A DNA stretch of 64,000 nucleotides. It comes from Flavivirga amylovorans (GTDB lineage Bacteria > Bacteroidota > Bacteroidia > Flavobacteriales > Flavobacteriaceae). Below the pieces are notes generated by a model that saw only the letters and a list, made by a program, of their open reading frames with translations, was not told the origin of the DNA and did not search any database. This document shows, piece by piece, positions 8,607 to 18,713 of the stretch; position 1 is the first letter of the stretch, and the number at the start of each line of letters is the position of its first letter. The stretch covers positions 507,533 to 571,532 of the forward strand of contig NZ_JAUOEM010000004.1 of the NCBI RefSeq assembly GCF_030540875.1, written 5' to 3'. The translations under genes and the position numbers were made by a program.

Positions 8607-9254
8607 TCAATCAGGAGCTCTTTCCCTATTGCTTCCTTTATATTTAGTATATATTGAAATTAAATGGGCTGTATTTTTAGCTCCAATTCTTTTAACCATA
8701 TTTCGACAATGTACCTCAATAGTACGAATACTTAAGCAAAGTTTGTCTGCAACTTCCTTTTGTAAATATCCTTTGCTAAGCCATTCAATAACTTCTTTTT
8801 CTCTAGATGAGATATTCATCCATCTCCCAACTTCTAGCATTTCTTTGATGGTACTATCTATATATTTCTTCCCTTCTTGTATTTGAGAAATTGCTTCAAT
8901 AGCAATATCTACAGAAAGTTGTTTATCCAGATAACCATCAACACCTATGTCATTAAACAAAATTTCGTAATTATCAATTTTTGCTTGCTGGGTAAGTATG
9001 ATAATTTTTATGTATGGGTAAAGTGTTTTTATTTTTTCTGCTATGGTGAAACCATTATATTCTTCAGATTCAAAATTAATATCCAGAATTAGTATATCAA
9101 TTTTTTCAGTTTTAGTAATTTGTAAGGTTTCTTTGAAATTCTTTGCTTTCAACACATTTTTTACAATGTCTGGATATTGTTGTAATAATGTGGATAATCC
9201 CTGTGCGAATATTACAGAATCGTCAGCAATGAGAATAGTTGATTTTTTTGTCAT
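8607..9254 (-). CDS. NarL/LuxR-family response regulator
   Basis: The 215-aa protein has a receiver domain (residues 6-125) with the acidic pair D11/D12, phospho-acceptor D58 (LILDINF), T88 (IILTQQ) and K111 (LDKQ), all in their canonical places. A LuxR-type helix-turn-helix follows at about 147-205 (SSREKEVIEWLSKGYLQKEV, LSIRTIEVHCRNMVKRI). Its start overlaps the stop of the histidine kinase gene by 4 bp (ATGA), so the two are a cognate pair. The phosphorylated form should bind DNA as a dimer. The targets are not known; the neighbouring CHAT operon and the CsgG-like gene are the obvious candidates. Confidence 0.95.
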   Translation of the reverse strand: MTKKSTILIADDSVIFAQGLSTLLQQYPDIVKNVLKAKNFKETLQITKTEKIDILILDINFESEEYNGFTIAEKIKTLYPYIKIIILTQQAKIDNYEILFNDIGVDGYLDKQLSVDIAIEAISQIQEGKKYIDSTIKEMLEVGRWMNISSREKEVIEWLSKGYLQKEVADKLCLSIRTIEVHCRNMVKRIGAKNTAHLISIYTKYKGSNRERAPD

Positions 9255-11251
9255 TTTAAATTGATTTGCAACGGAAATTGAATATGAACTTCTGTACCAG
9301 AATCAACCCTTTTAATAATTGCAGAACCTCCTATGATTTCTGACCTTTGTTTTATATTAAGTAAACCAATACCCATTTTATAATTATTACTTATACCTAT
9401 GCCATTATCGGCTAAAATGAAATGAATACTTTGATTTTTATTTATATGGTTTGTAATACTAAGCTCTGTAGCTTGTGCATGTTTCGAGCTATTATTTAAA
9501 ATTTCTAAAAGGATACTATAAAAGTTGTTTTGAGTCTCAACGTGTAAATCATTTAATAATTCAGGTAATTCATTCTTTATATTAACATATATTTTATGAT
9601 ACACTTGAAATTCGCTTAGTCTAGCCTTAATTATTTCTGTAAACTTATGATGCTTTATATGCATGTTTATTGGAGATAAACGGTGGGATACTAGCCTGAT
9701 TTGTTGATTTATATCCTGTAATTCATTTGCTATGTTCATTATATGATCCTTAGGATTAGACATGCGTAGTAATGCGAGTATTTGAAGTCTTAATCCGTCG
9801 AAGTTGTTGGTGATAACATCATGAAGGTCTTGCGCGATTCTTTTTTGTATTGTTTCTTGCCCTTGATAGATGGCTTCAAGTTTTTCAATTTTAAGTCGTT
9901 GTTTTGTTGCTTTTTGTCTTTGCACATAAATGTAATAGCCTATAAAACCTAGGGCTATGATACAGCTAAGCGAAATAATAATTAAGTTCTTTCCTTCTAA
10001 TCTCTTGTTTTTAGAAGCTATCTTTAACAAATTGTCTTTATTTTGTGTAGACAGTTTTAATATGGTATGTTCATTTTTTGCATAATCAAACCTAGATTGC
10101 ATATTTTGAATGATCTCGACTTGTTTTATATTGTATATTTTTTCGAATAACTCATTGTACTGCTTATAGTAGTTTAATGCTATTTTATATTTCTTAATAC
10201 TGGTTTGATAATCTACCTGGTTTGTATAGTAATCAAGAAGTGGTGTTTTGTCAATAGAACTGCTTAGTAAAAAAGAAACACTATCCAAATAAGTTTTAAC
10301 GTCCTTTTTTCTATTTTGTTTTATAAGTAAACTTGCCATACCGTTATAGCAATAGAGAAGGGAAGAGGTATCTTTTGACGTTTTATGTAGTTCAATGGCT
10401 TGTTTAAAATTTTTTTTTGCGATTTTCATATTGCCTGATGCACTATATGTTAATGCTATATTCTGAAGAATTATACCATAATTTGGGTCTTCTGGGTCGG
10501 TTAACAATAATGCTTTTTTATAGTTGATAATAACAGAATCGTGTACTTTAAGGTGTTTATATGCTATGGCAATATTGTTATATATTAGAGACTTTTCTTT
10601 TTTATTACTTGTTTTTGAAATATGCAATGCTTCTTTATAATACGCTAAGGATTGATTATAATTTTTAATTTGATTATGAATATTGCCAATTACCGTGCAA
10701 GTTCGTGCCAGTTTTATTTTATTGCCAGTTTTAAAACCGTTATAAGCTATAATTAATAACTCTAAAGCTTTTTCATACAGCTGTCTGTTTTTATAGGTGA
10801 TACCTGCACTTAAAAATGCATTATAAGTGGCCTCATCATGGTTTAAAGTTTTGTAAAGGTTTAAACTTTTTTCTAAATAATGCAGTACGCTATCTTGTTG
10901 ATTTAGTTTCTTCTTTACAAGGTTTATGTTGTAATAATTATTGGCAGCGGTTTTTGTTAAACTATCTATAAGTAATCCCTTTTTATAATGATTTTCAGCT
11001 TTTATGTATTCCTTTTTTTTATAATGACTAACGCCTATTTTTTTATAAATAAAGGCAGTCATTTTTTTGTTTTTTGAATCTAATGATATTACTAGTGCTT
11101 TTCTATAAGCTATTAATGCTTCATGATTTTTATTTATGCTGGTAAGGCTGTCCCCTTCTTTGATAAGAAGTTCAATATTAATTGAATTTTTATTCTGACT
11201 AAATAAAGTAGAAATACTAAAAAGGAACACACAAAATATTATACGACTCAT
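9251..11251 (-). CDS. TPR sensor histidine kinase (HisKA_3 / NarX type)
   Basis: This 666-aa kinase has a signal peptide (residues 1-19), about seven TPR repeats in the periplasm (30-370; e.g. ALIAYRKALVIS, AENHYKKGL, SLAYYKEALHIS), a coiled coil, one membrane helix (about 422-443), a DHp domain with the phosphorylated His477 (RIAQDLHDVITNNFDGLR) and a HATPase at 570-660 (N-box EILNNSSKHA, DNGIGI, GIGLLNIKQR). Periplasmic TPRs in Bacteroidota kinases probably sense protein or peptide partners. It is translationally coupled to the response regulator downstream and diverges from the CsgG-like gene. Confidence 0.93.
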   Translation of the reverse strand: MSRIIFCVFLFSISTLFSQNKNSINIELLIKEGDSLTSINKNHEALIAYRKALVISLDSKNKKMTAFIYKKIGVSHYKKKEYIKAENHYKKGLLIDSLTKTAANNYYNINLVKKKLNQQDSVLHYLEKSLNLYKTLNHDEATYNAFLSAGITYKNRQLYEKALELLIIAYNGFKTGNKIKLARTCTVIGNIHNQIKNYNQSLAYYKEALHISKTSNKKEKSLIYNNIAIAYKHLKVHDSVIINYKKALLLTDPEDPNYGIILQNIALTYSASGNMKIAKKNFKQAIELHKTSKDTSSLLYCYNGMASLLIKQNRKKDVKTYLDSVSFLLSSSIDKTPLLDYYTNQVDYQTSIKKYKIALNYYKQYNELFEKIYNIKQVEIIQNMQSRFDYAKNEHTILKLSTQNKDNLLKIASKNKRLEGKNLIIISLSCIIALGFIGYYIYVQRQKATKQRLKIEKLEAIYQGQETIQKRIAQDLHDVITNNFDGLRLQILALLRMSNPKDHIMNIANELQDINQQIRLVSHRLSPINMHIKHHKFTEIIKARLSEFQVYHKIYVNIKNELPELLNDLHVETQNNFYSILLEILNNSSKHAQATELSITNHINKNQSIHFILADNGIGISNNYKMGIGLLNIKQRSEIIGGSAIIKRVDSGTEVHIQFPLQINLK

Positions 11252-11347
11252 TCGGTATGAAATTGTAGGCGTCTAAAGTAAGAAATTATAGTTATTAATT
11301 TATTTGTTTTGAATAAGTTAAGGGAATTCCCGTATTGCAAGGATATA

Positions 11348-11423
11348 ATAAGCAATTTAATATTGTAAATAGAACTAACCCGTTTTTTAAGTAAGGGTTA
11401 ATCTTAATATACATAAGCAATTT
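11348..11423. repeat. Spaced 11-bp direct repeat upstream of the CsgG-like gene
   Basis: ATAAGCAATTT occurs at 11348-11358 and again at 11413-11423, 65 bp apart, in the 205-bp gap between the divergent kinase and CsgG-like genes. Between them lies a weak hairpin (AACCC...GGGTT, about 11377-11399). It may be a regulator site pair; the evidence is only the repetition. Confidence 0.35.
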
Positions 11424-11456
11424 GGTAGTTAAACAATATAATTAAATTATAAAATC

Positions 11457-12767
11457 ATGGGGTTAAAAAAACAAATTAAAAAAGGAGTGTTTCTATTACT
11501 GATATTTTTTAATTATAATATTTGTTCGGCACAATTATTTAAAACAACATTAAATACATCACTTTTAAGTCCAGCAGAAAAGGATATTGGTGACGTAAAA
11601 AGAATAGCAGTTCTGGATTTTGAAAATATAAGCAGTGAAGAATATAAAAACGCAGGAATAGATATAGGAAGCAAGTTAGCAGATTATATATCTATTTCGT
11701 TACTAAAAGAATATAGAGGTAAAAATAAAAATTGTTTTATAGAAGGCGCTCGTACAGATATTTACTCGATAGTAGAAAGAGAGGAATTGCAAAGAGTTCT
11801 TGAAGAAAAAGAGTTTGAATTAGGACAATTAAGTGATACGGAAATCATTTCCATTGGGCAGATGCTAGGAGTTGATGCCATTATTTTAGGTAATGTGTCT
11901 TATTCCAGTACAGACGAAAGAGATCATAGCTCATATAGAAATGATAAAGGTAAGTTAATTAATACCTATACTTTAACAAGAACAACTTCTGCCGAAGCAA
12001 GAATGAAAATTTTACTAGTCTCTACAGGAGAAATTATAGGTCAAACTAGTGGCAGGTCGTCAGGTAGTGATTCTACAAAGGGAGGGACAAGGCCAACTAA
12101 TAATGCAGTAATGGCTCCTGGTAAACTTGCCGAATATGCATGCGAACGGATAGCTCGCCAATTTGCTGATTATATTTCTCCGTTCTATTATTCATATACT
12201 TTTACTTTTGAAAAAGTGAAGCATAAAAAATTAAAAGAACGCGTAAAAGACGCTAATGAATTTTTAAGACTAAGAGAAATAGATAAAGCTTATGAAATGT
12301 ATGACGCAATATATGAAGTTGATCCGTACAATGCAGAATTGGTGTTTAATATGGGGATTTTAAACGAAGTGGTTGGTAACTATGAAAAAGCAAAAGAGTT
12401 TTATAGCGTTGCTGTAAACATGAATCCAGATAATGAACCATATGTTAAAGGGTTGAGAAGATCTGAAGAAAATATTTTATTAACTAAAGACCTTTATAAT
12501 ATGGGAATAGAAATTTATCCATACGAATTTAAAAAAGGGGCAAAAGAAAACCTGTTAATTGAGAGAATAAAAATTAAAGGATCTAGAAGCAAAAGAAAAA
12601 TAGCTTATTCTAATCCTGATGAAAAATCAGAAATTCTAGGGCAGTTTCCAGGGGGATTAGAGCTTGATTTGCTGGAGCGTATTGATAAGGAAAAATGGAT
12701 TGCCGTTAAGCTACCAAATGGTAAAAAAGGATACTTTAAAGGGAAAGATGTATTAACAGGTAAATAA
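11457..12767 (+). CDS. Secreted CsgG-like protein with TPR and SH3-like domains
   Basis: The 436-aa protein has a signal peptide (MGLKKQIKKGVFLLLIFF...CSAQ). A CsgG/LpoB-type domain occupies about 48-245: RIAVLDFENISSE, the helix GSKLADYISISLLKEY, SIVEREELQRVLEEKEF, IGQMLGVDAIILGNVSY and KILLVSTGEII. Two TPRs follow at about 255-340 (AYEMYDAIYEVDPYNAELVFN, YEKAKEFYSVAVNMNPDN). An SH3-like domain closes the protein (about 370-433; ILGQFPGGLELDLLERIDKEKWIAVKLPNGKKGYF). No lipobox is seen, so it is not typical outer-membrane CsgG; it is more likely a periplasmic scaffold. It is divergent from the TPR kinase and precedes decayed genes on the same strand. Confidence 0.8.
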   Translation: MGLKKQIKKGVFLLLIFFNYNICSAQLFKTTLNTSLLSPAEKDIGDVKRIAVLDFENISSEEYKNAGIDIGSKLADYISISLLKEYRGKNKNCFIEGARTDIYSIVEREELQRVLEEKEFELGQLSDTEIISIGQMLGVDAIILGNVSYSSTDERDHSSYRNDKGKLINTYTLTRTTSAEARMKILLVSTGEIIGQTSGRSSGSDSTKGGTRPTNNAVMAPGKLAEYACERIARQFADYISPFYYSYTFTFEKVKHKKLKERVKDANEFLRLREIDKAYEMYDAIYEVDPYNAELVFNMGILNEVVGNYEKAKEFYSVAVNMNPDNEPYVKGLRRSEENILLTKDLYNMGIEIYPYEFKKGAKENLLIERIKIKGSRSKRKIAYSNPDEKSEILGQFPGGLELDLLERIDKEKWIAVKLPNGKKGYFKGKDVLTGK

Positions 12768-12769
12768 AG

Positions 12770-13190
12770 ATGAAATTTAGATTAATTAACTTGAATGTCC
12801 ACAATATTATAGTTTTATTAATTGTTATGTTTTTAGTATGGCTGGTAATAAACAAAATACATCGACCAATCTTAAGTTGAATAAAGGCGATGTTGTAGGA
12901 TTTAAAGTTAACGGAAAAGTTTCTATGGTATGTTTACGGGATATTCTGGACCTAAAGGATTTTCAAGTGGAGCTTTTAGAGCTTATAATAGAACACAAGA
13001 GATGAACCATGGTGATTTGTTTTACACAATAGACAATGACCCCTATTTGTTTTACGACCTTGACAATTTAAGTTTGATAAAACCTTCTGGTAATGTGGTA
13101 TTTCATATTAATGACAAAGAAGCTAGGAATAATTCAGGATCATTTAAAGCCATTTTGGAAGTATATAGTGAAGCTAATAAACATTACTAA
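12770..13190 (+). pseudogene. Frameshifted secreted protein with possible PA-IL/LecA-like lectin domain
   Basis: Reading pieces in three frames gives one sensible protein. The start at 12770 encodes a signal peptide (MKFRLINLNVHNIIVLLIVMF), then the frame breaks. The second frame (from about 12838) reads MAGNKQNTSTNLKLNKGDVV and GFKVNGKVSM. The third (from 12930) reads MFTGYSGPKGFSSGAFRAYN through to the stop at 13190. One missing T in a T5 run near 12830 and one lost base near 12928 would restore it. The C-terminal FHINDKEARNNSGSFKAILE recalls the end of PA-IL (LecA) galactose-binding lectins (ND...NNSGSF...I); this is a motif-level resemblance only. Genuine decay and homopolymer sequencing error are both possible. 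Confidence 0.6.
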
Positions 13191-13303
13191 TATCAATTAA
13201 TGATTTTAAATTACACCATTCTAGCGGAAATAAGACAGTAACTTTATAAATTTAATCCTATATGAAAATTGGCTAAATTCGTTTAATAGCTTAAAAATAA
13301 ATT

Positions 13304-14173
13304 ATGAGGATTAAAATATTAGTTGTTACCTTTTTATTGCTTGCAGTTTTTTCATGTGAATTTAACAAATCGGTAAGTAAAGATTTAACAACAAGCCTAA
13401 CTACTAAAGGTGATGGACTTTCTTGTGATCACGTTTCTTTATCAGATGGTACTAACAAAATAAATAGAAATTCATTCGTGTACGGAGAGAAATTTTATTT
13501 GAATTTTAATAACATTAAAGGATTTGAAAAAGTAAAAAACAGTGTTTTTCCTGGTATGAAACTTTTAATTCTTGGAAAAAAAGGAGATACGGTAATGTTC
13601 AGTAATGATTTATATGCTGATAACAAAAAAGGGTTTAACGTCTCACCTTTATTATTACAATCAGTAATAACAGTAGCTAATCCTATCCACTCAAATAACG
13701 AATATGAAATATTTGTAAACATCTAGGATAAAAAAGGAGAAGGAACTTTTACAGCAGAAATGGATATAGATGTAGTTCCTAACGATCAAATTAAAATTGA
13801 AAATGATCATGTTACTTACAATGAAGTGTATTTATTTTCACAGGAAAGAAACATTTGTATTACTGGTAGTGAAGCAAAATTAAATGAAGACATATATATA
13901 ATATTTGAAAAGCTTCAAGGATTTAAAGTAGAAGATGGTAAACTAGCTCTAGGATTAAGTTTAAAAGCTACAGATTCTGAAGGTGGGATAATTGTGAACG
14001 AAGAGGATTTAATTGGAGATTCAGTTATGGAAGTTTCTGAATTAGAGCAATTAGCTCCAAGTTTTATTTTCTCAGGTTCTAATGTAAAGAATCCTGTGAC
14101 TTGCGAAGTTGTGATTTGGGACAAAAAAAGTGATAGTAAAATTAAAGCATCAGTAGAATTAAATGTAAAGTAA
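13304..14173 (+). pseudogene. Two-repeat lipoprotein split by an in-frame TAG (probable Trp to stop)
   Basis: The first part (13304-13726, 140 aa) has a lipoprotein signal (LLAVFSCEF, Cys18). After the TAG at 13724-13726 the same frame stays open to 14173. The two halves are diverged copies of one domain. The first ends YEIFVNI-stop-DKKGEGTF, and the second has CEVVIWDKKSDSKI at the matching place, so the stop stands where the second copy has Trp. A single TGG to TAG change explains it. The intact product would be about 289 aa, anchored in the outer membrane. Function unknown. The second half has Mets (13760) but no lipoprotein signal, so it is unlikely to be a gene of its own. Confidence 0.75.
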
Positions 14174-14265
14174 GTGTGAAATGCATGCTAATTTGAAACA
14201 TTATCTTAAAATGCAGTTCATTCAATCCATTACCAGCAAACTAGATGTAAATCTTTCGATATAAA

Positions 14266-14396
14266 ATGAGAAACTAATTATTTTAATAATATTAAATACA
14301 CTATTTAATTCTGGTTATAGCCAAATAGAAGATGTGATTTCGAAACTATATGCAAACAAAGAAACTAAATTGACTTTTTTCCAAAAGAAGAAATAA
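14266..14396 (+). pseudogene. Remnant of a small secreted-protein gene
   Basis: ATG AGA AA then one base short: if the AAA run had one more A, the frame would read MRKLIILIILNTLFNSGYSQ (a clear signal peptide) and then IEDVISKLYANKETKLTFFQ, ending in KKK-stop at 14396. Without that base the ATG meets a stop after three codons. The length (about 43 aa) suggests only the 5' end of a gene remains. The 336-bp stretch between the lipoprotein pseudogene and groEL holds nothing else but the terminator below. Confidence 0.45.
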
Positions 14397-14440
14397 TCTT
14401 TTTTATAAGATTATCATAATTACGTTAAAATAGAAAAGAT

Positions 14441-14475
14441 AAAAAAAACACCTCAAGATAAATTGAGATGTTTTT
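14441..14475. terminator. Terminator of groES-groEL
   Basis: Read on the minus strand, AACATCTCAA pairs with TTGAGGTGTT around a short A/T-rich loop and is followed by eight T residues. It sits 35 bp beyond the groEL stop. The T tract on the other side is shorter but could stop plus-strand transcripts too. Confidence 0.75.
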
Positions 14476-14509
14476 GATATAATTTGTATGTCGATCTTTT
14501 CGAACGATA

Positions 14510-16234
<1,725 letters not shown>

Positions 16235-16250
16235 TGGAAGAAGCAATTGT

Positions 16251-16526
16251 TTAGATAATTGCTAAAATGTCACTTTCGCGCATAATTAGATAATCTTTGC
16301 CTTCTAGTTTAAGTTCAGTACCAGCATACTTTCCATATAAAACAGTGTCACCAACTTTTACAGTAATAGGCTCGTCTTTTGTACCTTTTCCAGCGGCAAC
16401 TACGTTTCCTTTTTGTGGTTTTTCTTTTGCGTTATCTGGAATAATAATTCCTGATGCTGTTTTTGTTTCAGCTGCAGCAGGTTCAATAACAACGCGATCT
16501 GCTAATGGTTTAATATTTAATGCCAT
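16251..16526 (-). CDS. groS: Co-chaperonin GroES (Hsp10)
   Basis: This 91-aa protein starts [20 protein letters not shown] and contains the mobile loop ([20 protein letters not shown]) that docks on GroEL, the beta-barrel core ([17 protein letters not shown]) and the C-terminal [14 protein letters not shown]. It forms the heptameric lid of the GroEL chamber. It lies upstream of groEL on the same strand. Confidence 0.98.
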   Translation of the reverse strand: MALNIKPLADRVVIEPAAAETKTASGIIIPDNAKEKPQKGNVVAAGKGTKDEPITVKVGDTVLYGKYAGTELKLEGKDYLIMRESDILAII

Positions 16527-16647
16527 TTTTTATATTTTTTAATTAATTTAAAATATGTTTTTCTTAATGCTTAAGCCTTATACTAAAAATGTGCCAATGC
16601 TTAAGAACTGACAAACTTGCAGACCTGCCTATCAAATAGGTAGGAAC

Positions 16648-16682
16648 AAAAAATGCCAACTTTTAAAGTTGGCATTTTTTGT
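16648..16682. terminator. Terminator downstream of secG
   Basis: A perfect stem TGCCAACTTT / AAAGTTGGCA (16654-16674) is flanked by AAAAAA on one side and TTTTTT on the other, so it can work in both directions. It ends the lptE-TPR-secG transcript (minus) and insulates groES. A second, weaker hairpin CCTGCCTA / TAGGTAGG lies at 16624-16644. Confidence 0.85.
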
Positions 16683-16699
16683 TCCTTTTATAAACAGAA

Positions 16700-17062
16700 T
16701 TACTTTCCTGTAGAATCATCTGCTGGTGTTGCAGTTGCATCATCATTAGTTGCTGGCAGTGGAGCAGGTAATGGAGCTGTTGTTGCTTCATCCTGATCCA
16801 GAGCTTTAGAGTCTATAGTGTCTCCACCTCTATTAATTGCTATATTTGAAGCTAGTATTAAAACTAGTAATAAGGTAGCCAAAGTCCATGTGCTTTTATC
16901 TAAAAAGTCAGTTGTCTTTTTTACACCACCTAGTTGTTGTGTGCCACCTCCACCAAAAGAAGATGATAAACCACCACCTTTAGGGTTTTGCACCATAATT
17001 ACTACAATTAGTAAAAATGCTACCACTACAATTAATGCTAAAAATATTGTAAACGTACTCAT
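16700..17062 (-). CDS. secG: Preprotein translocase subunit SecG
   Basis: The 120-aa membrane protein shows the SecG layout: a first helix (TIFLALIVVVAFLLIVVIMVQ), the family loop QNPKGGGLSSSFGGGGTQQLGG, then TDFLDKSTWTLATLLLVLIL leading the second helix, and a low-complexity Ala/Thr/Pro/Asp tail common in Bacteroidota. It assists SecYE in protein export across the inner membrane. The start is 2 bp beyond the stop of the TPR gene, so the two are coupled. Confidence 0.96.
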   Translation of the reverse strand: MSTFTIFLALIVVVAFLLIVVIMVQNPKGGGLSSSFGGGGTQQLGGVKKTTDFLDKSTWTLATLLLVLILASNIAINRGGDTIDSKALDQDEATTAPLPAPLPATNDDATATPADDSTGK

Positions 17063-17064
17063 TA

Positions 17065-18072
17065 TTATATATTATTTTGTTCTTGTAATTGCTCTATTGC
17101 GTTAATTTGGTCTGCAAAGAAACCACTTTTTTCTGGATATTTCAAACTTAAAACTTTATAAGATTGAATTGCTTTTTTGTAGTTTTTTTGTTCTACATAA
17201 ATACGTGCCAAAGTTTCAGTCATTAAGGCTTCAGGTTGTATCATCTGTGCTTTTGCAAGATTGCCTTTTGTAATTGTAGCTCTGAAAGGATTTATTTTTG
17301 GGTTTTTTGTAATAAATTCATCAATGAGCTCAAACTTTTTAGCTTTATCTATAGCTGTAGAGGATTTCTCTTCTGCTGATGTTACACTTTTTGTATCCTC
17401 TGTGTCTTTTATGCTCTCCGTAACTTTATTGTTTTCTGTATCTTTTTGATTGTTTCTTTCAATTGGGATATAGCGGGCTAATTTTAACCATTCATTAAAA
17501 GAATGAGTTTCTTTTTTGTCAAATTCAAATGGCTTACCTAAGTTTAGTATATCACTAATTGGTTTTTCTTGCGTTTTGGTTTCTTTAGCAAGAGTCTCAG
17601 GCGGAACGTTTTCAATAGTTTCAGATTCATCTAAAACAAAATTTGAGGGTTTTGGACGTTCTTCTTTGGGTTGAAACAAAGTAGGATCCAGTACTCCTAT
17701 AGTGTCTTTTATCTGTTGTTTTAAAGTATTGTCTACTTTAACACGTTTATTTATCGAAATATCTTCTACAGTAACATCTATATCTTTTAGGTGCGATATA
17801 TTTTGTTTTATAGATTGCGAGATTTCATTTTGAACAAATACCTCTGAGGTAATAAAATCAAACAAAATACTTCTATCTGTTGTATACGCAGCAGTCGTTT
17901 TAAGTTCTTGGTTGTATTTAAAGCTACTTTTGTTTTTTAAACCTTTTAGGTACACAGCACGAGCCGATTGAAAATAAGGAAATTCATTAACAATAGATTT
18001 TATAGCATCGGTTTGTTGATGTGTAATTGTTTGTGGGTGTTGCAATATGTTTACAAAATCTGTCGCGTTCAT
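17065..18072 (-). CDS. Conserved TPR-containing protein between lptE and secG
   Basis: This 335-aa protein has no signal peptide. The N-terminal 110 residues (DFVNILQHPQTITHQQTDAI; FPYFQSARAVYLKGLKNKSS) form a conserved helical domain often seen in flavobacterial proteins at this locus. The middle is charged and low in complexity (many Glu, Lys, Thr), and the C-terminus holds a TPR (ALMTETLARIYVEQKNYKKA; LSLKYPEKSGFFADQI). The gene overlaps neither neighbour: 4 bp to lptE and 2 bp to secG. Its steady association with lptE and secG hints at a role in envelope biogenesis, but the function is not known. Confidence 0.85.
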   Translation of the reverse strand: MNATDFVNILQHPQTITHQQTDAIKSIVNEFPYFQSARAVYLKGLKNKSSFKYNQELKTTAAYTTDRSILFDFITSEVFVQNEISQSIKQNISHLKDIDVTVEDISINKRVKVDNTLKQQIKDTIGVLDPTLFQPKEERPKPSNFVLDESETIENVPPETLAKETKTQEKPISDILNLGKPFEFDKKETHSFNEWLKLARYIPIERNNQKDTENNKVTESIKDTEDTKSVTSAEEKSSTAIDKAKKFELIDEFITKNPKINPFRATITKGNLAKAQMIQPEALMTETLARIYVEQKNYKKAIQSYKVLSLKYPEKSGFFADQINAIEQLQEQNNI

Positions 18073-18076
18073 TTGG

Positions 18077-18580
18077 TTACCATCTTGCTAATGTTGCATT
18101 AATAATATCTTGCGTAAGGCGTTCGAAAATTTCTTCATGAGCTATTGTTTTTTGGCTACCAACAAGTTGAGAGCTTCCAGGAAAATCATAGAAAAACGAA
18201 AAAGATTGATCTAAATCTTCTTCTTCATTAAGCCTATTATAAAATCGAACTTTAACACCAATAGTTAATCTGTTTTGAGCTGCTGTATTTTCAGATGTCG
18301 CTGTAGTTGGAGAAATCCTGTAATTGGTTATCTCACCTTCATATACCAAATCACCGTTTGAAGGCACTAAGCCCAAGTTGGTTTGGTTTTGTATTAAATC
18401 TTCAAGTGCTAATTTAAAATCTCTTTCTAAACCAGGTTCAATTAATATGGATGTATTTTCAAAACGGTTTACTTGATATGTTTTAGCATTTCCAGTCTTT
18501 ACACCTGTAAAAGAATAAATACCACAACCAGAAAGAGTTGCGCTTACTAATAAAATAAAAATATACTTTGTGTATGTCAT
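18077..18580 (-). CDS. lptE: LPS-assembly lipoprotein LptE
   Basis: The 167-aa lipoprotein has a lipobox (LLVSATLSGCGIYSFTG, Cys19) and the LptE-type alpha/beta fold, with FENTSILIEPGLERDFKLAL and the conserved ALEDLIQNQTNLGL. It should plug the LptD barrel in the outer membrane and help place LPS. Downstream lie the TPR gene and secG; upstream, 133 bp away, lies the sigma-54 activator. Confidence 0.9.
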   Translation of the reverse strand: MTYTKYIFILLVSATLSGCGIYSFTGVKTGNAKTYQVNRFENTSILIEPGLERDFKLALEDLIQNQTNLGLVPSNGDLVYEGEITNYRISPTTATSENTAAQNRLTIGVKVRFYNRLNEEEDLDQSFSFFYDFPGSSQLVGSQKTIAHEEIFERLTQDIINATLARW

Positions 18581-18713
18581 TTGCTTTATTGGGTTCTTGT
18601 TTACACTTCGATTGGGCTCAATGTAAACTTTAGAATGATACTGATTTATTTTTAAAACGGTTACTTTTTTATAATGTTGTTATTTTAACTATTTACTGAA
18701 TACTGTCACTAAT

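Noticed and set aside
12930-13190. Independent 86-aa gene
   Set aside because: It lacks a signal or start context and continues the sense of the frames upstream; it is better read as the 3' part of a broken gene.
13760-14173. Independent 137-aa gene starting at the Met after the TAG
   Set aside because: It is in the same frame as the preceding ORF, is its second repeat, and has no export signal of its own.
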